Below are positions 25,822 to 34,550 of a DNA stretch of 43,018 bases, piece by piece. Both the position numbers and the translations under genes were made by a program. Position 1 is the stretch's first letter; each line of letters begins with the position of its first letter. The notes under the pieces are model-generated. The model worked only from the letters and a program-made list of their open reading frames with translations. It was not told the origin of the DNA and did not search any database. The DNA comes from Mesobacillus boroniphilus JCM 21738 (GTDB lineage: Bacteria; Bacillota; Bacilli; Bacillales; Cytobacillaceae), in NCBI RefSeq assembly GCF_000517385.1, contig NZ_BAUW01000026.1, positions 1 through 43,018 on the forward strand, given 5' to 3'.

Positions 25822-27440
25822 TTGAATTCTTATCTTACTGTAAAAGATCTTTTGCAAAGAAAGCATTTTGAAAATATTGAAGTCATTGCCGGCAAAGAAG
25901 GATTATCCAGACTTGTGAAATGGGTTCATGTGGTCGATGTGACGAAGATCAGAAATCTTTTGAACGGGAATGAATTGATTTTATCGACAGGGCTTGCCTG
26001 GAAAGAGGACAAGGCCATGTTCCTTTCGGTGGTGGAGCAGCTGATCGAATCACAAGCTTCAGGGCTATGTATTGAAATCGGTACATACACAACTTTTTTG
26101 CCTGAGGAAATCATTGAGCTGGCTAACGAGCAGCAATTTCCAATAATACTTTTTTAAACAAGAAGTGCCTTTTGTTGAAATAACACAGGATATACATACT
26201 CTCCTAATCAATCACCAATATCAAATGATCTCAGACTTGGAAGGCTATTCTCAGGCGCTGAATAAGAACCTTTTAACGATTGAAGATCATAATGACATCC
26301 TCCATTTTATCCAGCAATATCTAAAGATTCAGGTCATCACCATTTTTAGTCACCATGAAATACAGTTCACCCCAAAAGTAAATGAGAAGGAACAGGACGA
26401 ACTAATGAATATTATTGAAAAACACGCTATGGGTCCTGCCTCGCCATCTGTTGCAAGCATGCCGATTCAGCTTCTCGGAGACAGCAAAGCCGAGCTGATT
26501 ATCTATTGCAAAGACAGGGTTATAACAGATTTTGATCAGCTGATTCTCGACAGGACTGCTACCGCACTTGCTCAGTTTCTTCTAAGGAAGCACTATGTGG
26601 AGGAGAAAAAGCGGGCAGAGGAATCGGAATGGCTGATGAGCTGGCTTGACGGTGAATACAGCGAGGAGTCGATTCATGAGTACCTGGCTTATCACATGCC
26701 GGGGATGAAACCAAAGGGAGCATTCGTTTGCCTCTGCAAGCTCGATCCATTCAATAAATATTCAAACGTCGACTTAACGTATTTCAAGCTTTACACGAGG
26801 ACGATTTTTGAGCAGCAGGCTTTACGTTGTTCAATTGAAAAGAGATTCGCTGATTTTTATCTTTCTGAATAAAAGAAATTCATCCACCTGGAAGCAGCGG
26901 ATACGTGAAGGGATTGAAAAGCTCGTTCAGCAGGATTTTAAGGTTGGCAAGCATAAATCCAAGCTGGAGCTGGGGGTAGGTAAATACGTAGAGGATTTGA
27001 CAAACCTCAATCTCAGTTATCAGACCGCGATTGAAACCATTCGGATCCAAAATCGTTGCGGCCAGCAGGTGATGAGCTATTTTTATGATGATCTTCATAT
27101 TTACAGGCTGATTTCGCATTTGAACCGGCATTTGGATTTGAATGAAATTGTCCTGGAATATCTCGAACCAGTTATCTGCTATGACAAAAAGTATAATGGC
27201 AAGCTGATGGAAACATTGAAAACTTATCTTGCCTGTAATGGATCCAAGCAGGAAACTGCGAAGCGGCTCTTTGTCGTGCGGCAAACCTTATACCACCGGA
27301 TTGAAAAGCTGGAAAAGCTGCTTGGTGATGATTTTATGAATCATGAAAAACGGCTTGCCATTGAATTCATGCTCCATTCCTATGAATTCCTGCTTTCGTC
27401 AAAACAGGGGAAACCGGTTGAACAGGAATCATTGTCGTAA
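25822..27440 (+). CDS. PucR-family transcriptional regulator (two frameshifts)
   Basis: Probable activator of the surrounding pyrimidine/purine-type catabolic genes. The N-terminal PucR domain is SYLTVKDLLQRKHFENIEVIAGKEGLSRLVKWVHVVD...ELILSTGLAWKE. A GGDEF-like middle follows. The C-terminal helix-turn-helix is TYLACNGSKQETAKRLFVVRQTLYHRIEKLEKLLG. TTG start at 25822, 7 bases after AAAGGAGG. The frame breaks at the T6 run 26150-26155 (removing one T gives LFKQEVPFVEITQDIH) and near 26842 (correct reading RDSLIFIFLNKRNSSTW). Joined about 539 residues, as expected for PucR. Confidence 0.88.
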
Positions 27441-27588
27441 TTTACTGATCATGCTTTTTTCATTATGTGCAATCTTTAAAGCTACATATTTTACATAATG
27501 TCTAATGAAAGCATGGATCAAATAAAAGATAATTTACTATAAGGTAAGATTTTTAAATATTTCGAAAAAATAAGGAGGTTAAGAAGTA

Positions 27589-29055
27589 ATGACTGTCATA
27601 AAAAATGAAACAGCTGTCTTGAAGAATTACATCAATGGAGAATGGGTGGATGCGCAAAGCACAGAAGCGCTCGATGTGCCAAATCCGGCAACAGGTGAAG
27701 TGCTGGCGAGGGTGCCGATATCCACAAAAGCAGATGTCGATCTAGCAATAAGCGCTGCGAATGAAGCCTTCAAAACATGGAAAAATACTCCGGTGCCAAA
27801 AAGGGCGAGAATTTTATATAAGTACCATCACCTTCTGACAGAAAATCATGAAAAGCTGGCAAAGCTGATCGTTCAGGAGAATGGTAAAGCCTATAAGGAA
27901 GCACATGGAGAAGTGCAGAGGGGCATCGAGTGTGTAGAATTTGCAGCTGGGGCGCCAACGCTGATGATGGGAGAAAGTCTGTCAAATATAGCGGAGGATA
28001 TCGACTCTGAGATGTTTCGTTATCCGCTGGGTGTAGTTGGCGGAATCACGCCGTTTAACTTTCCGATGATGGTGCCGCTGTGGATGTTCCCATTGGCAAT
28101 TGCATGCGGAAATACATTTGTCCTTAAGCCATCTGAACGAACACCGCTATTAGCGAATGAATTGGTTGGGCTGTTCAGTGAAGCTGGTGCGCCGAAGGGA
28201 GTTTTGAATATCGTTCATGGAGCCCATGATGTCGTGAATGGACTGCTAGACCATGAGGATGTGAAGGCGATTTCTTTTGTTGGCTCACAGCCAGTCGCCA
28301 AATATGTCTATGAAAGAGCGGCCGCTCAAGGGAAACGCGTCCAGGCATTATCTGGAGCGAAAAATCACCACATTGTCATGCCGGATGCGGATATGGAAAA
28401 GACCGTTACACATATTGTCAGTTCGGCTTATGGAAGTGCCGGTCAGCGATGCATGGCGTGCAGTGCTGTCGTTGTTGTTGGCGAAGGTGAGCAGTTCGTC
28501 CAGGCCTTAAAGCAGAAGGCAGACGAGCTTGTGATTGGTAATGGTCTGGATGATGAGGTTCTTCTGACTCCGGTCATCAGGGAATCACATCGTGAAAAGG
28601 TGCTGGGTTACATTGAAAAAGGTGTGGAAGAAGGTGCAACGCTGTTGCTGGATGGACGAAATGCACTCGACGAATTGAAGGAAGGTACATTCCTGGGACC
28701 GACGATTTTTGACGATGTCACCCCTGAAATGACGATTGCGAAGGATGAAATTTTCGCACCGGTATTAAGCTTGCTGAGGGCGGAGGATTTGGATGAAGCA
28801 CTTGAGTATCTTCGAAAATCCCGTTTCGGAAATGGTGCAACCATCTATTCAAAGGATGCAAGGGCCATACGAAAATTCAGAGAAGAAGCAGATGCAGGAA
28901 TGCTGGGAGTCAATGTTGGCGTACCGGCAACCATGGCTTTCTTCCCATTCTCCGGCTGGAAAGACTCCTTCTATGGAGACCTTCATGTAAATGGCAAGGA
29001 TGGGGTCAATTTCTTTACTCGTAAAAAAATGATCACTTCCCGTTTCGATTATTAA
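27589..29055 (+). CDS. mmsA: (Methyl)malonate-semialdehyde dehydrogenase, CoA-acylating
   Basis: Converts malonate semialdehyde (from beta-alanine) or methylmalonate semialdehyde (from beta-aminoisobutyrate) to acetyl- or propionyl-CoA, with NAD. Intact, 488 residues. Signature regions are [36 protein letters not shown] (typical of MMSDH rather than ordinary aldehyde dehydrogenases) and catalytic C288 in [14 protein letters not shown] 27589 after AAGGAGG. The aminotransferase starts 44 bases later, so they form one operon. The 148 bases before it hold the promoter region, in which I cannot fix a site. Confidence 0.93.
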   Translation: MTVIKNETAVLKNYINGEWVDAQSTEALDVPNPATGEVLARVPISTKADVDLAISAANEAFKTWKNTPVPKRARILYKYHHLLTENHEKLAKLIVQENGKAYKEAHGEVQRGIECVEFAAGAPTLMMGESLSNIAEDIDSEMFRYPLGVVGGITPFNFPMMVPLWMFPLAIACGNTFVLKPSERTPLLANELVGLFSEAGAPKGVLNIVHGAHDVVNGLLDHEDVKAISFVGSQPVAKYVYERAAAQGKRVQALSGAKNHHIVMPDADMEKTVTHIVSSAYGSAGQRCMACSAVVVVGEGEQFVQALKQKADELVIGNGLDDEVLLTPVIRESHREKVLGYIEKGVEEGATLLLDGRNALDELKEGTFLGPTIFDDVTPEMTIAKDEIFAPVLSLLRAEDLDEALEYLRKSRFGNGATIYSKDARAIRKFREEADAGMLGVNVGVPATMAFFPFSGWKDSFYGDLHVNGKDGVNFFTRKKMITSRFDY

Positions 29056-29099
29056 ATATACGTATTAAGCATGAAATAGAGCTTAGGAGGAAGGCAGGT

Positions 29100-30455
29100 A
29101 TGACTAAAATTAAACAAGGTGAGGATTTCCTCACAAAAGACCGGGATTATATCTGGCATTCCATGAAGCCGTACAGTCCTGACAGTACATTGATTGCCGA
29201 AAAGGCGGAAGGCTCATGGGTGACAGACCATAAAGGGAAAAGATATCTGGATGCCATGGCTGGACTGTGGTGTGTGAATGTTGGGTACGGAAGGACTGAA
29301 CTTGCGGATGCAGCGTATGAGCAGCTGAAGCAAATGGCTTATTTCCCGCTCAGCCAGAGTCACATTCCCGCGATCAAGCTTGCGGAAAAATTAAATGAAC
29401 TTCTTGGCGACGACTATGTGATCTTCTTTTCGAACAGCGGTTCGGAAGCGAACGAAACGGCCTTCAAGCTGGTAAGACAATATCATCAGCAAAACGGAGA
29501 GCCAGAACGGTACAAATTTATTTCCCGCTACCGGGCATACCATGGTAATTCAATGGGGGCGCTGGCGGCAACAGGGCAGGCGCAGCGGAAATACAAGTAT
29601 GAACCGCTTGCTCCCGGCTTCCTGCATGTGGCCCCGCCGGATTTATACAGGGATGCCGATCAGGCCGATATGAATGGTGCTGATCTGCAATCGGTCAAGG
29701 ATATCGACCGCGTGATGACCTGGGAACTGAGCGAGACGATTGCCGGTGTCATCATGGAGCCGATCATCACGGGCGGTGGAGTCATTGTCCCTCCTGATCA
29801 ATATATGAAGGGTGTAAAAGAGGTTTGTGAAAAACATGGAGCCCTCTTGATTGCAGATGAGGTTATTTGCGGATTCGGTCGCACAGGAAAGCCATTTGGC
29901 TTTATGAATTACGATGTCAAACCGGATATCATCACGATGGCCAAGGGAATAACCAGCGCCTATCTCCCATTGTCGGCAACGGCCGTTCGCAAGGAAATCT
30001 ACGAAGCTTTTAAAGGTTCAGAGGAATACGATTATTTCCGCCATGTCAATACGTTTGGAGGAAACCCTGCGGCCTGTGCCCTGGCGTTGAAGAATCTGGA
30101 GATCATGGAAAATGAGCAGCTATTTGATCGCTCAAGAGAGCTTGGGGATTATTTAAAGCAAGGTCTGTCGTCAAAGCTTAAAGGTCTTCCTTTTGTAGGG
30201 GATGTCAGAGGAAAGGGTCTGCTTGTCGGGATTGAGCTGGTGAAAGATAAAACTTCAAAGGATCCTCTGGGAACGGATCTTGTGAATAAAGTCATTGGCG
30301 GGTGTAAACAAAAGGGACTGATCATTGGCAAGAACGGGGCTACTGTAGCTGGCTACAACAATGTCCTGACGCTTGCTCCGCCTCTGAACATTGAATTTGA
30401 AGATTTGGATTTCATCATCCAGACACTGTCTGAAGAGCTGAAAGCAATTCAGTAA
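29100..30455 (+). CDS. Class III omega-aminotransferase, likely beta-alanine:pyruvate aminotransferase
   Basis: Transfers the amino group of beta-alanine or beta-aminoisobutyrate to pyruvate, giving the semialdehyde used by MmsA, plus alanine. Intact, 451 residues. PLP-site residues: SNSGSEANET (phosphate loop), Asp253 in IADEVICGFGRTG, and Schiff-base Lys282 in MAKGITSAYLPLS. ATG 29100 after AGGAGG. Which acceptor is used (pyruvate or 2-oxoglutarate) is not visible. The alanine dehydrogenase downstream favours pyruvate. Confidence 0.9.
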   Translation: MTKIKQGEDFLTKDRDYIWHSMKPYSPDSTLIAEKAEGSWVTDHKGKRYLDAMAGLWCVNVGYGRTELADAAYEQLKQMAYFPLSQSHIPAIKLAEKLNELLGDDYVIFFSNSGSEANETAFKLVRQYHQQNGEPERYKFISRYRAYHGNSMGALAATGQAQRKYKYEPLAPGFLHVAPPDLYRDADQADMNGADLQSVKDIDRVMTWELSETIAGVIMEPIITGGGVIVPPDQYMKGVKEVCEKHGALLIADEVICGFGRTGKPFGFMNYDVKPDIITMAKGITSAYLPLSATAVRKEIYEAFKGSEEYDYFRHVNTFGGNPAACALALKNLEIMENEQLFDRSRELGDYLKQGLSSKLKGLPFVGDVRGKGLLVGIELVKDKTSKDPLGTDLVNKVIGGCKQKGLIIGKNGATVAGYNNVLTLAPPLNIEFEDLDFIIQTLSEELKAIQ

Positions 30456-30469
30456 AATCACCATCTAGG

Positions 30470-30512
30470 ACACTCGTAATCCATGAAGCTAGAGGGAATT
30501 GCGGGTGTTTTG
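30470..30512 (+). terminator. Terminator after the aminotransferase
   Basis: ACACTCGTAAT (30470-30480) pairs along its whole length, with two G-T wobbles, with ATTGCGGGTGT (30498-30508). A partly T-rich tail follows. Confidence 0.65.
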
Positions 30513-30571
30513 TACTTTAATAGGAAATTATAAAATATTTTCAATGTGAATAACTATCCAGGTTTTCTTAA

Positions 30572-30693
30572 TCCAGCTCCAGCGCCTAGCCCCTCGAGTC
30601 GCTTCGGTCCGCACAATGAAGCCAAAGAACGACTTCACTGGTCGGCCCTCCAGCGCTTGTCGGGGCTGAACGAGGCGCTTGCGCTTTTTGTTC
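30572..30693. repeat. Dispersed structured repeat, short copy B
   Basis: About 122 bases with the same ends as copy A at 2739-3036 (CCAGCTCCAGCGCCTAGCC and GCGCTTGCGC plus a T run). It contains AAAGAACGACTTCACTGGTC and CCCTCCAGCGCTT in common with A. The stem GGTCGGCCC/GGGCTGAAC has changed from copy A but keeps most pairs. It sits between the aminotransferase terminator and ald. Confidence 0.8.
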
Positions 30694-30726
30694 CACATAC
30701 TATTTTACTTGAAAGGTAGATGGACG

Positions 30727-31821
30727 ATGAGAATTGGTGTACCTAAAGAAGTCAAGAACAACGAGAACAGGGTTGGCCTCACGCCAGCAGGGGTGATGCA
30801 GCTGACACAGCACCAGCATAAGGTTGTCATTGAAAAAGCAGCAGGTGTTAATTCCGGGTTTATTGATGAGCTTTATATAGAAGCTGGAGCCGTGATTGCC
30901 GAGACGGCCTCAGAGGTTTGGAAAAGTGAGATGGTTATCAAGGTCAAGGAGCCAACGCCAGACGAGTACAAGTATTTTTATGATGGCCTGATTTTATTTA
31001 CGTATTTGCACCTTGCTGCTGACCGGCGGTTAACGGAAGCCTTAATTGAAAAGAATGTCGTGGCTGTCGCCTATGAAACTGTTCAGCTCCCGAATCGGAC
31101 ATTGCCGCTGCTCACACCAATGAGCGAGGTGGCCGGAAGGATGGCGACACAGATTGGAGCAGCATTCCTTGAAAAAACACACGGCGGAAAAGGTGTTTTG
31201 CTTGGCGGGGTTCCAGGTGTCAATAGGGGGAAAGTGACGATTATTGGCGGAGGCGTGGTCGGTACGAATGCTGCGAAGGTCGCAGTTGGCCTGGGAGCGC
31301 AGGTGTCCATTCTTGATGTAAGCCCTGAACGGCTCAGGGAACTCGATGATATTTTTGGCTACAGCATAACGACCTTGATGTCTAGCCCATATACGATTGC
31401 GGATACCGTTGCTGAATCGGACCTTGTGATCGGGGCAGTCCTTATTCCAGGTGCGAAGGCACCGAAGCTTGTAACGGAAGAAATGGTGTGCTTGATGCAG
31501 GAAGGTTCTGTGATTGTCGATGTGGCGATTGACCAGGGAGGGATCTTTGAAACTGCCACCCATGTTACCACCCATGCCAATCCAACCTATGTAAAACATG
31601 GGGTTGTCCACTATGCAGTCGGAAACATGCCGGGCGCAGTTCCGAGGACATCAACAATAGCCCTGACCAATGTGACAGTTCCTTATATTTTACAAATCGC
31701 CAATAAAGGATACGAGCGAGCCTTTATAGAAAATGATGCCTTACATAAAGGGCTCAATGTCCTGAATGGAAAAATCGTCTATGAAGAAGTTGCAAAGGCA
31801 CACCAGATGACGATGATTTAG
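30727..31821 (+). CDS. ald: Alanine dehydrogenase
   Basis: NAD-dependent conversion of L-alanine to pyruvate and ammonia. The ATG at 30727 ([20 protein letters not shown]) is the usual Ald start; the longer open frame runs into the repeat and is rejected. 364 residues. Typical motifs are VKVKEP(T)PDEY (substrate Lys), [12 protein letters not shown], the NAD loop [22 protein letters not shown], and the end [16 protein letters not shown]. In this context it likely recycles alanine made by the upstream transaminase, keeping pyruvate available, besides its normal role in sporulation. Confidence 0.94.
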   Translation: MRIGVPKEVKNNENRVGLTPAGVMQLTQHQHKVVIEKAAGVNSGFIDELYIEAGAVIAETASEVWKSEMVIKVKEPTPDEYKYFYDGLILFTYLHLAADRRLTEALIEKNVVAVAYETVQLPNRTLPLLTPMSEVAGRMATQIGAAFLEKTHGGKGVLLGGVPGVNRGKVTIIGGGVVGTNAAKVAVGLGAQVSILDVSPERLRELDDIFGYSITTLMSSPYTIADTVAESDLVIGAVLIPGAKAPKLVTEEMVCLMQEGSVIVDVAIDQGGIFETATHVTTHANPTYVKHGVVHYAVGNMPGAVPRTSTIALTNVTVPYILQIANKGYERAFIENDALHKGLNVLNGKIVYEEVAKAHQMTMI

Positions 31822-31920
31822 ATTGAATGAGCAACTTTAAAAGCTAAAAATTCTGAAATACCAGATTTAGTCGTCCTGAATTCTAGTATAATGAAAAGAG
31901 AGAAAAATAAAATTAAAGAA

Positions 31921-32010
31921 ATGAAAGTGGAATTAACAATGATTGATGGGAAAGTTCTGTTTGATTCCAACAAGGTTGCTGAAAGGGAAGCGTATCAATT
32001 CGAATGTTAA
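31921..32010 (+). CDS. Possible very small ORF (29 residues) before a strong terminator
   Basis: ATG 31921 (MKVELTMIDGKVLFDSNKVA) to TAA 32010. A TATAAT box lies at 31887-31892 and a strong terminator at 32018, so a short transcript is plausible. The ribosome site is poor, and an internal ATG at 31939 is equally possible. It could also be a small RNA or a gene remnant. Confidence 0.3.
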   Translation: MKVELTMIDGKVLFDSNKVAEREAYQFEC

Positions 32011-32017
32011 ACTTTAG

Positions 32018-32050
32018 AACAAGCTGATAATCATCGGCTTGTTTTATTTT
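32018..32050 (+). terminator. Terminator between ald and the MerR gene
   Basis: AACAAGCTGAT (32018-32028) pairs with ATCGGCTTGTT (32033-32043), with one wobble, followed by a T-rich tail. Confidence 0.9.
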
Positions 32051-32165
32051 TCATTTTTATCTGTCAGGAAAAAATATCATTTCTATTTCTTCTATTATAT
32101 AAGCATTTCATATGTGATAATTTTTAACAATCGTATAAGAGTGTAAATACGTAAATTTTTGTTGT

Positions 32166-32260
32166 CGACGGAATCCTCAGTAAAAGTGTACATTTTCATG
32201 TCTCCTTAAAAATTTTCTCTATTATACATGGATTTTCTGAATATGAAATTAACAAAAATA
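32166..32260. repeat. 95-bp segment duplicated from the hydrolase start region (copy 2)
   Basis: Matches 18015-18109 at 88 of 95 positions without gaps. On the minus strand it keeps the ribosome site and first codons of the hydrolase (reading MKMYTFTEDSVD), but no hydrolase body follows. It ends right at the MerR promoter. Confidence 0.85.
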
Positions 32261-32262
32261 TA

Positions 32263-32293
32263 TTGACTCTGACGCAGTGTTATAGTTTACGCT
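32263..32293 (+). promoter_or_regulatory. MerR-type promoter/operator of the tipA-like gene
   Basis: TTGACT (32263-32268), a 19-base spacer and TACGCT (32288-32293). The over-long spacer with a partial dyad (CTGACG...TTATAG) is the form expected for MerR-family autoregulated promoters such as mta/tipA. Confidence 0.6.
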
Positions 32294-32316
32294 CTAAATG
32301 TGGAGGTGATCGAGAT

Positions 32317-33078
32317 ATGTACAAAGTAAAAGAAGTTGCGGAGACGACTGGAGTAAGTGTGCGTACTTTGCATCACTATGATCGTATTGGTTTACTCAAA
32401 CCGGAGAGGGTGTCCTCTTCTGGATACCGGCTTTATTCAGATGAAAATCTGGAGCGCCTTCAGCAAATTTTAGTTTTCAAGGAAATGGATTTTTCTCTTC
32501 AAGAAATCAAGGACATTGTTAATCGGCCAGATTTCAACCGCAAAGAAAATCTTAAAAAGCATAAAGAATTGCTTTTAGCGAAAAAAAAGCGGCTTGATGA
32601 GATCATTCGGACAGTGGAAATGACAATCGATTCAATAGAAGGAGGTTATCAAATGAAGAATAATGATATGTTCAAAGGTTTTGATATGAAGGAAATCGAA
32701 GAACATCAGAAAAAATATAGTGAGGAAGCGAAGGAGAGATACGGTAAGGAGACTGTCGAAAAAGTAGAGAAGAGAACTATTGGATATTCTCCTGAAGACT
32801 GGGGTGAAATCCAGAAGAAGACAGATGAAATTTATAAGCGAGTCATTGCCGGAATGGACCTCGGTCCAGAAGACCCAGGAGTACAGCGAGCAGTAGCGGA
32901 TTGGCGCCAGTTTATTACTGATCATTATTATGATTGCACCCTGGATATATTTCGCGGGCTAGGGGATTTATATGTCGATGACCCACGGTTCACGAAAAAT
33001 ATAGACAAATACCAACAAGGACTAGCAGCGTTTTTTAAAGAAGCAATACATTACTATTGCGATCAGCAAGCAAAGTAA
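32317..33078 (+). CDS. MerR-family regulator with TipAS domain (Mta/TipAL-like)
   Basis: 253 residues. Residues 1-70 are a MerR helix-turn-helix (MYKVKEVAETTGVSVRTLHHYDRIGLLKPERVSSSGYRLY). A long coiled helix follows. From about residue 115, a TipAS-type drug-binding domain (FDMKEIEEHQKKYSEEAKERYG...YSPEDWGEIQKK...DWRQFITDHYYDCTLDIFRGLGDLYV) is recognised; it binds diverse antibiotics in relatives. The ATG at 32317 follows GGAGGTGAT, and the longer frame would include the promoter. It probably activates its own promoter, and perhaps exporters, on drug binding. Confidence 0.92.
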   Translation: MYKVKEVAETTGVSVRTLHHYDRIGLLKPERVSSSGYRLYSDENLERLQQILVFKEMDFSLQEIKDIVNRPDFNRKENLKKHKELLLAKKKRLDEIIRTVEMTIDSIEGGYQMKNNDMFKGFDMKEIEEHQKKYSEEAKERYGKETVEKVEKRTIGYSPEDWGEIQKKTDEIYKRVIAGMDLGPEDPGVQRAVADWRQFITDHYYDCTLDIFRGLGDLYVDDPRFTKNIDKYQQGLAAFFKEAIHYYCDQQAK

Positions 33079-33100
33079 ATCATTTTATAAAGCTCGGAAG

Positions 33101-33128
33101 CAGCCAATTGATATTGGCTGTTTTTTTA
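33101..33128 (+). terminator. Terminator after the TipA-like gene
   Basis: CAGCCAAT/ATTGGCTG perfect stem (33101-33108, 33113-33120) followed by T7. Confidence 0.9.
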
Positions 33129-33257
33129 TTGTCGATTGAAACAAAACTCTATTTCCTGCGTATAAAGATATAGCGTTACAGTTTTTTCGTCTGTTTAGGT
33201 TTTTATAGATTCCATAAAAGTGAATGAGGGTATTACTATTACGAAGGAGGTTTTTTC

Positions 33258-33531
33258 ATGAAGAAGTTCTTCAAAAGAATTAGGCTTATATTTAAAGTGA
33301 AAAGGTTTGTTCCTTTTTTAATAGAATTCTTTACTTCTAAAATGGTCCCAGTAAAGCAAAAAGTAATTTCAGTTGGTTTGATTATCGGCTATTTTCTCCT
33401 GCCGTTTGATATCATCCCCGACTTCTTGACGCTGATAGATCGTAGATGATGTAGGCGTGCTGCTTATCATTTTTCAACAGATCATAAAAATGGCTTCTCC
33501 TGAGCTGAAGGAAAAACATGGATTAGATTAA
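33258..33531 (+). CDS. YkvA-like DUF1232 membrane protein (one frameshift)
   Basis: Small DUF1232 protein of unknown role, about 91 residues when joined. The typical core SVGLIIGYFLLPFDIIPDFL is present. As read, the frame stops at 33447-33449 (LTLIDRR). The expected continuation DDVGVLLIIFQQIIKMASPELKEKHG lies in another frame from about 33440 to TAA 33531, so one indel near 33437-33441 is implied. ATG 33258 after AAGGAGG. A motif at 33200-33222 upstream is shared with 14005-14028. Confidence 0.8.
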
Positions 33532-33684
33532 AATCAGATAGATAAATCCAATATTACATGGTTGAAATGGATCACCACGTTAATATTTCTTAAAGGGGAA
33601 TATATTTGATATAATTCAAAAAAAAGACTATCTTGCACTTTTCCTATAGCCACAATGGTGCATTTCCAGATGGGGGGAAGCTTA

Positions 33685-34512
33685 ATGCACAGAAATCAAG
33701 AGTTATATATATATCTAAAAGAAAACACCCGCAATTTAACTGAGGAATGGTATCAAAATATTGATAGAACTAAGACAGCAGGTGTTTATGCGTCAAAGGA
33801 ACCTGATGTCATAAAAGCCTTAAAAGAGCAAAACCATGATTTTCATCTGCATTTTATTGAATTATTTAATAAAGGGGAAAAAGATTTTTTCCAGGACTTT
33901 GAACCTTGGATTAACGAAATTGCCAGTGATATCGAACATATTAATACACCTATCCATTATGTGATCAGGGAATTTAAAAACGTCAGGAATCAGTATTTTG
34001 AATATCTCCGAAAATTTGCTGAGGTACATCCAGAGATAACAAGAAAAGAAGTTGATGTCTGGTATGATGTCATCCTTAAAGAAATGGATGAAGTCATTTT
34101 ACGATTTGTTGAAGCTACATATAAATACTCGCAAACCGTTTTGAAAGCCCAGCAGGAGACAATCAACGAATTAAGTGCACCTGTTATCTCGTTAAGCAAC
34201 CATCAAGGCTTGCTGCCTCTAATTGGAGATATTGATACATCCAGGGCGAAAATGATCCTTGAAAACACACTGAAACATTGCAGTCAAAGAGGGATACACC
34301 ATTTGTTTGTCGATCTATCCGGTGTGGCGATGATAGACACAATGGTTGCCCACCAGTTATTCCAGCTTTTAAATGCATTGAAACTAATAGGCGTGAACAC
34401 AACTCTTTCTGGTATCCGGCCTGAAATTGCCCAGACAGCCGTACAGCTAGGCCTTTCCTTTAAAGATACAAAAGTTCGAACAAACCTGGCCCAGGCTCTT
34501 GAGCAAAAGTAA
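33685..34512 (+). CDS. RsbR-family stressosome protein (N-terminal sensor plus STAS)
   Basis: 274 residues from ATG 33685, which follows GGGGGGAAG; the upstream in-frame ATG at 33655 lacks a site. The N-terminal half (LYIYLKENTRNLTEEWYQNID..., FHLHFIELFNKGEKDFFQDFEPW) is the helical non-haem-globin-like sensor of RsbR proteins. The C-terminal STAS domain begins ETINELSAPVISLSNHQGLLPLIGDIDT and has VDLSGVAMIDTMVAHQL and TLSGIRPEIAQT, regions that hold the phosphorylated residues in relatives. It would feed environmental stress into sigma-B control, though no sigma-B genes are nearby. Confidence 0.9.
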   Translation: MHRNQELYIYLKENTRNLTEEWYQNIDRTKTAGVYASKEPDVIKALKEQNHDFHLHFIELFNKGEKDFFQDFEPWINEIASDIEHINTPIHYVIREFKNVRNQYFEYLRKFAEVHPEITRKEVDVWYDVILKEMDEVILRFVEATYKYSQTVLKAQQETINELSAPVISLSNHQGLLPLIGDIDTSRAKMILENTLKHCSQRGIHHLFVDLSGVAMIDTMVAHQLFQLLNALKLIGVNTTLSGIRPEIAQTAVQLGLSFKDTKVRTNLAQALEQK

Positions 34513-34545
34513 AAAAGGCTTTCCACTGTGTGGAAAGCCTTTTAC
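34511..34545. terminator. Bidirectional terminator between rsbR-like and ftsH-like genes
   Basis: AAAAGGCTTTCCAC pairs with GTGGAAAGCCTTTT (34513-34526, 34530-34543). A or T runs flank both sides, and the two genes converge here. Confidence 0.92.
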
Positions 34546-34550
34546 ACTTG

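Noticed and set aside
30679..30726. Extended N-terminus of alanine dehydrogenase
   Set aside because: The extension would be translated from repeat sequence; the standard MRIGVPKE start at 30727 has its own ribosome site.
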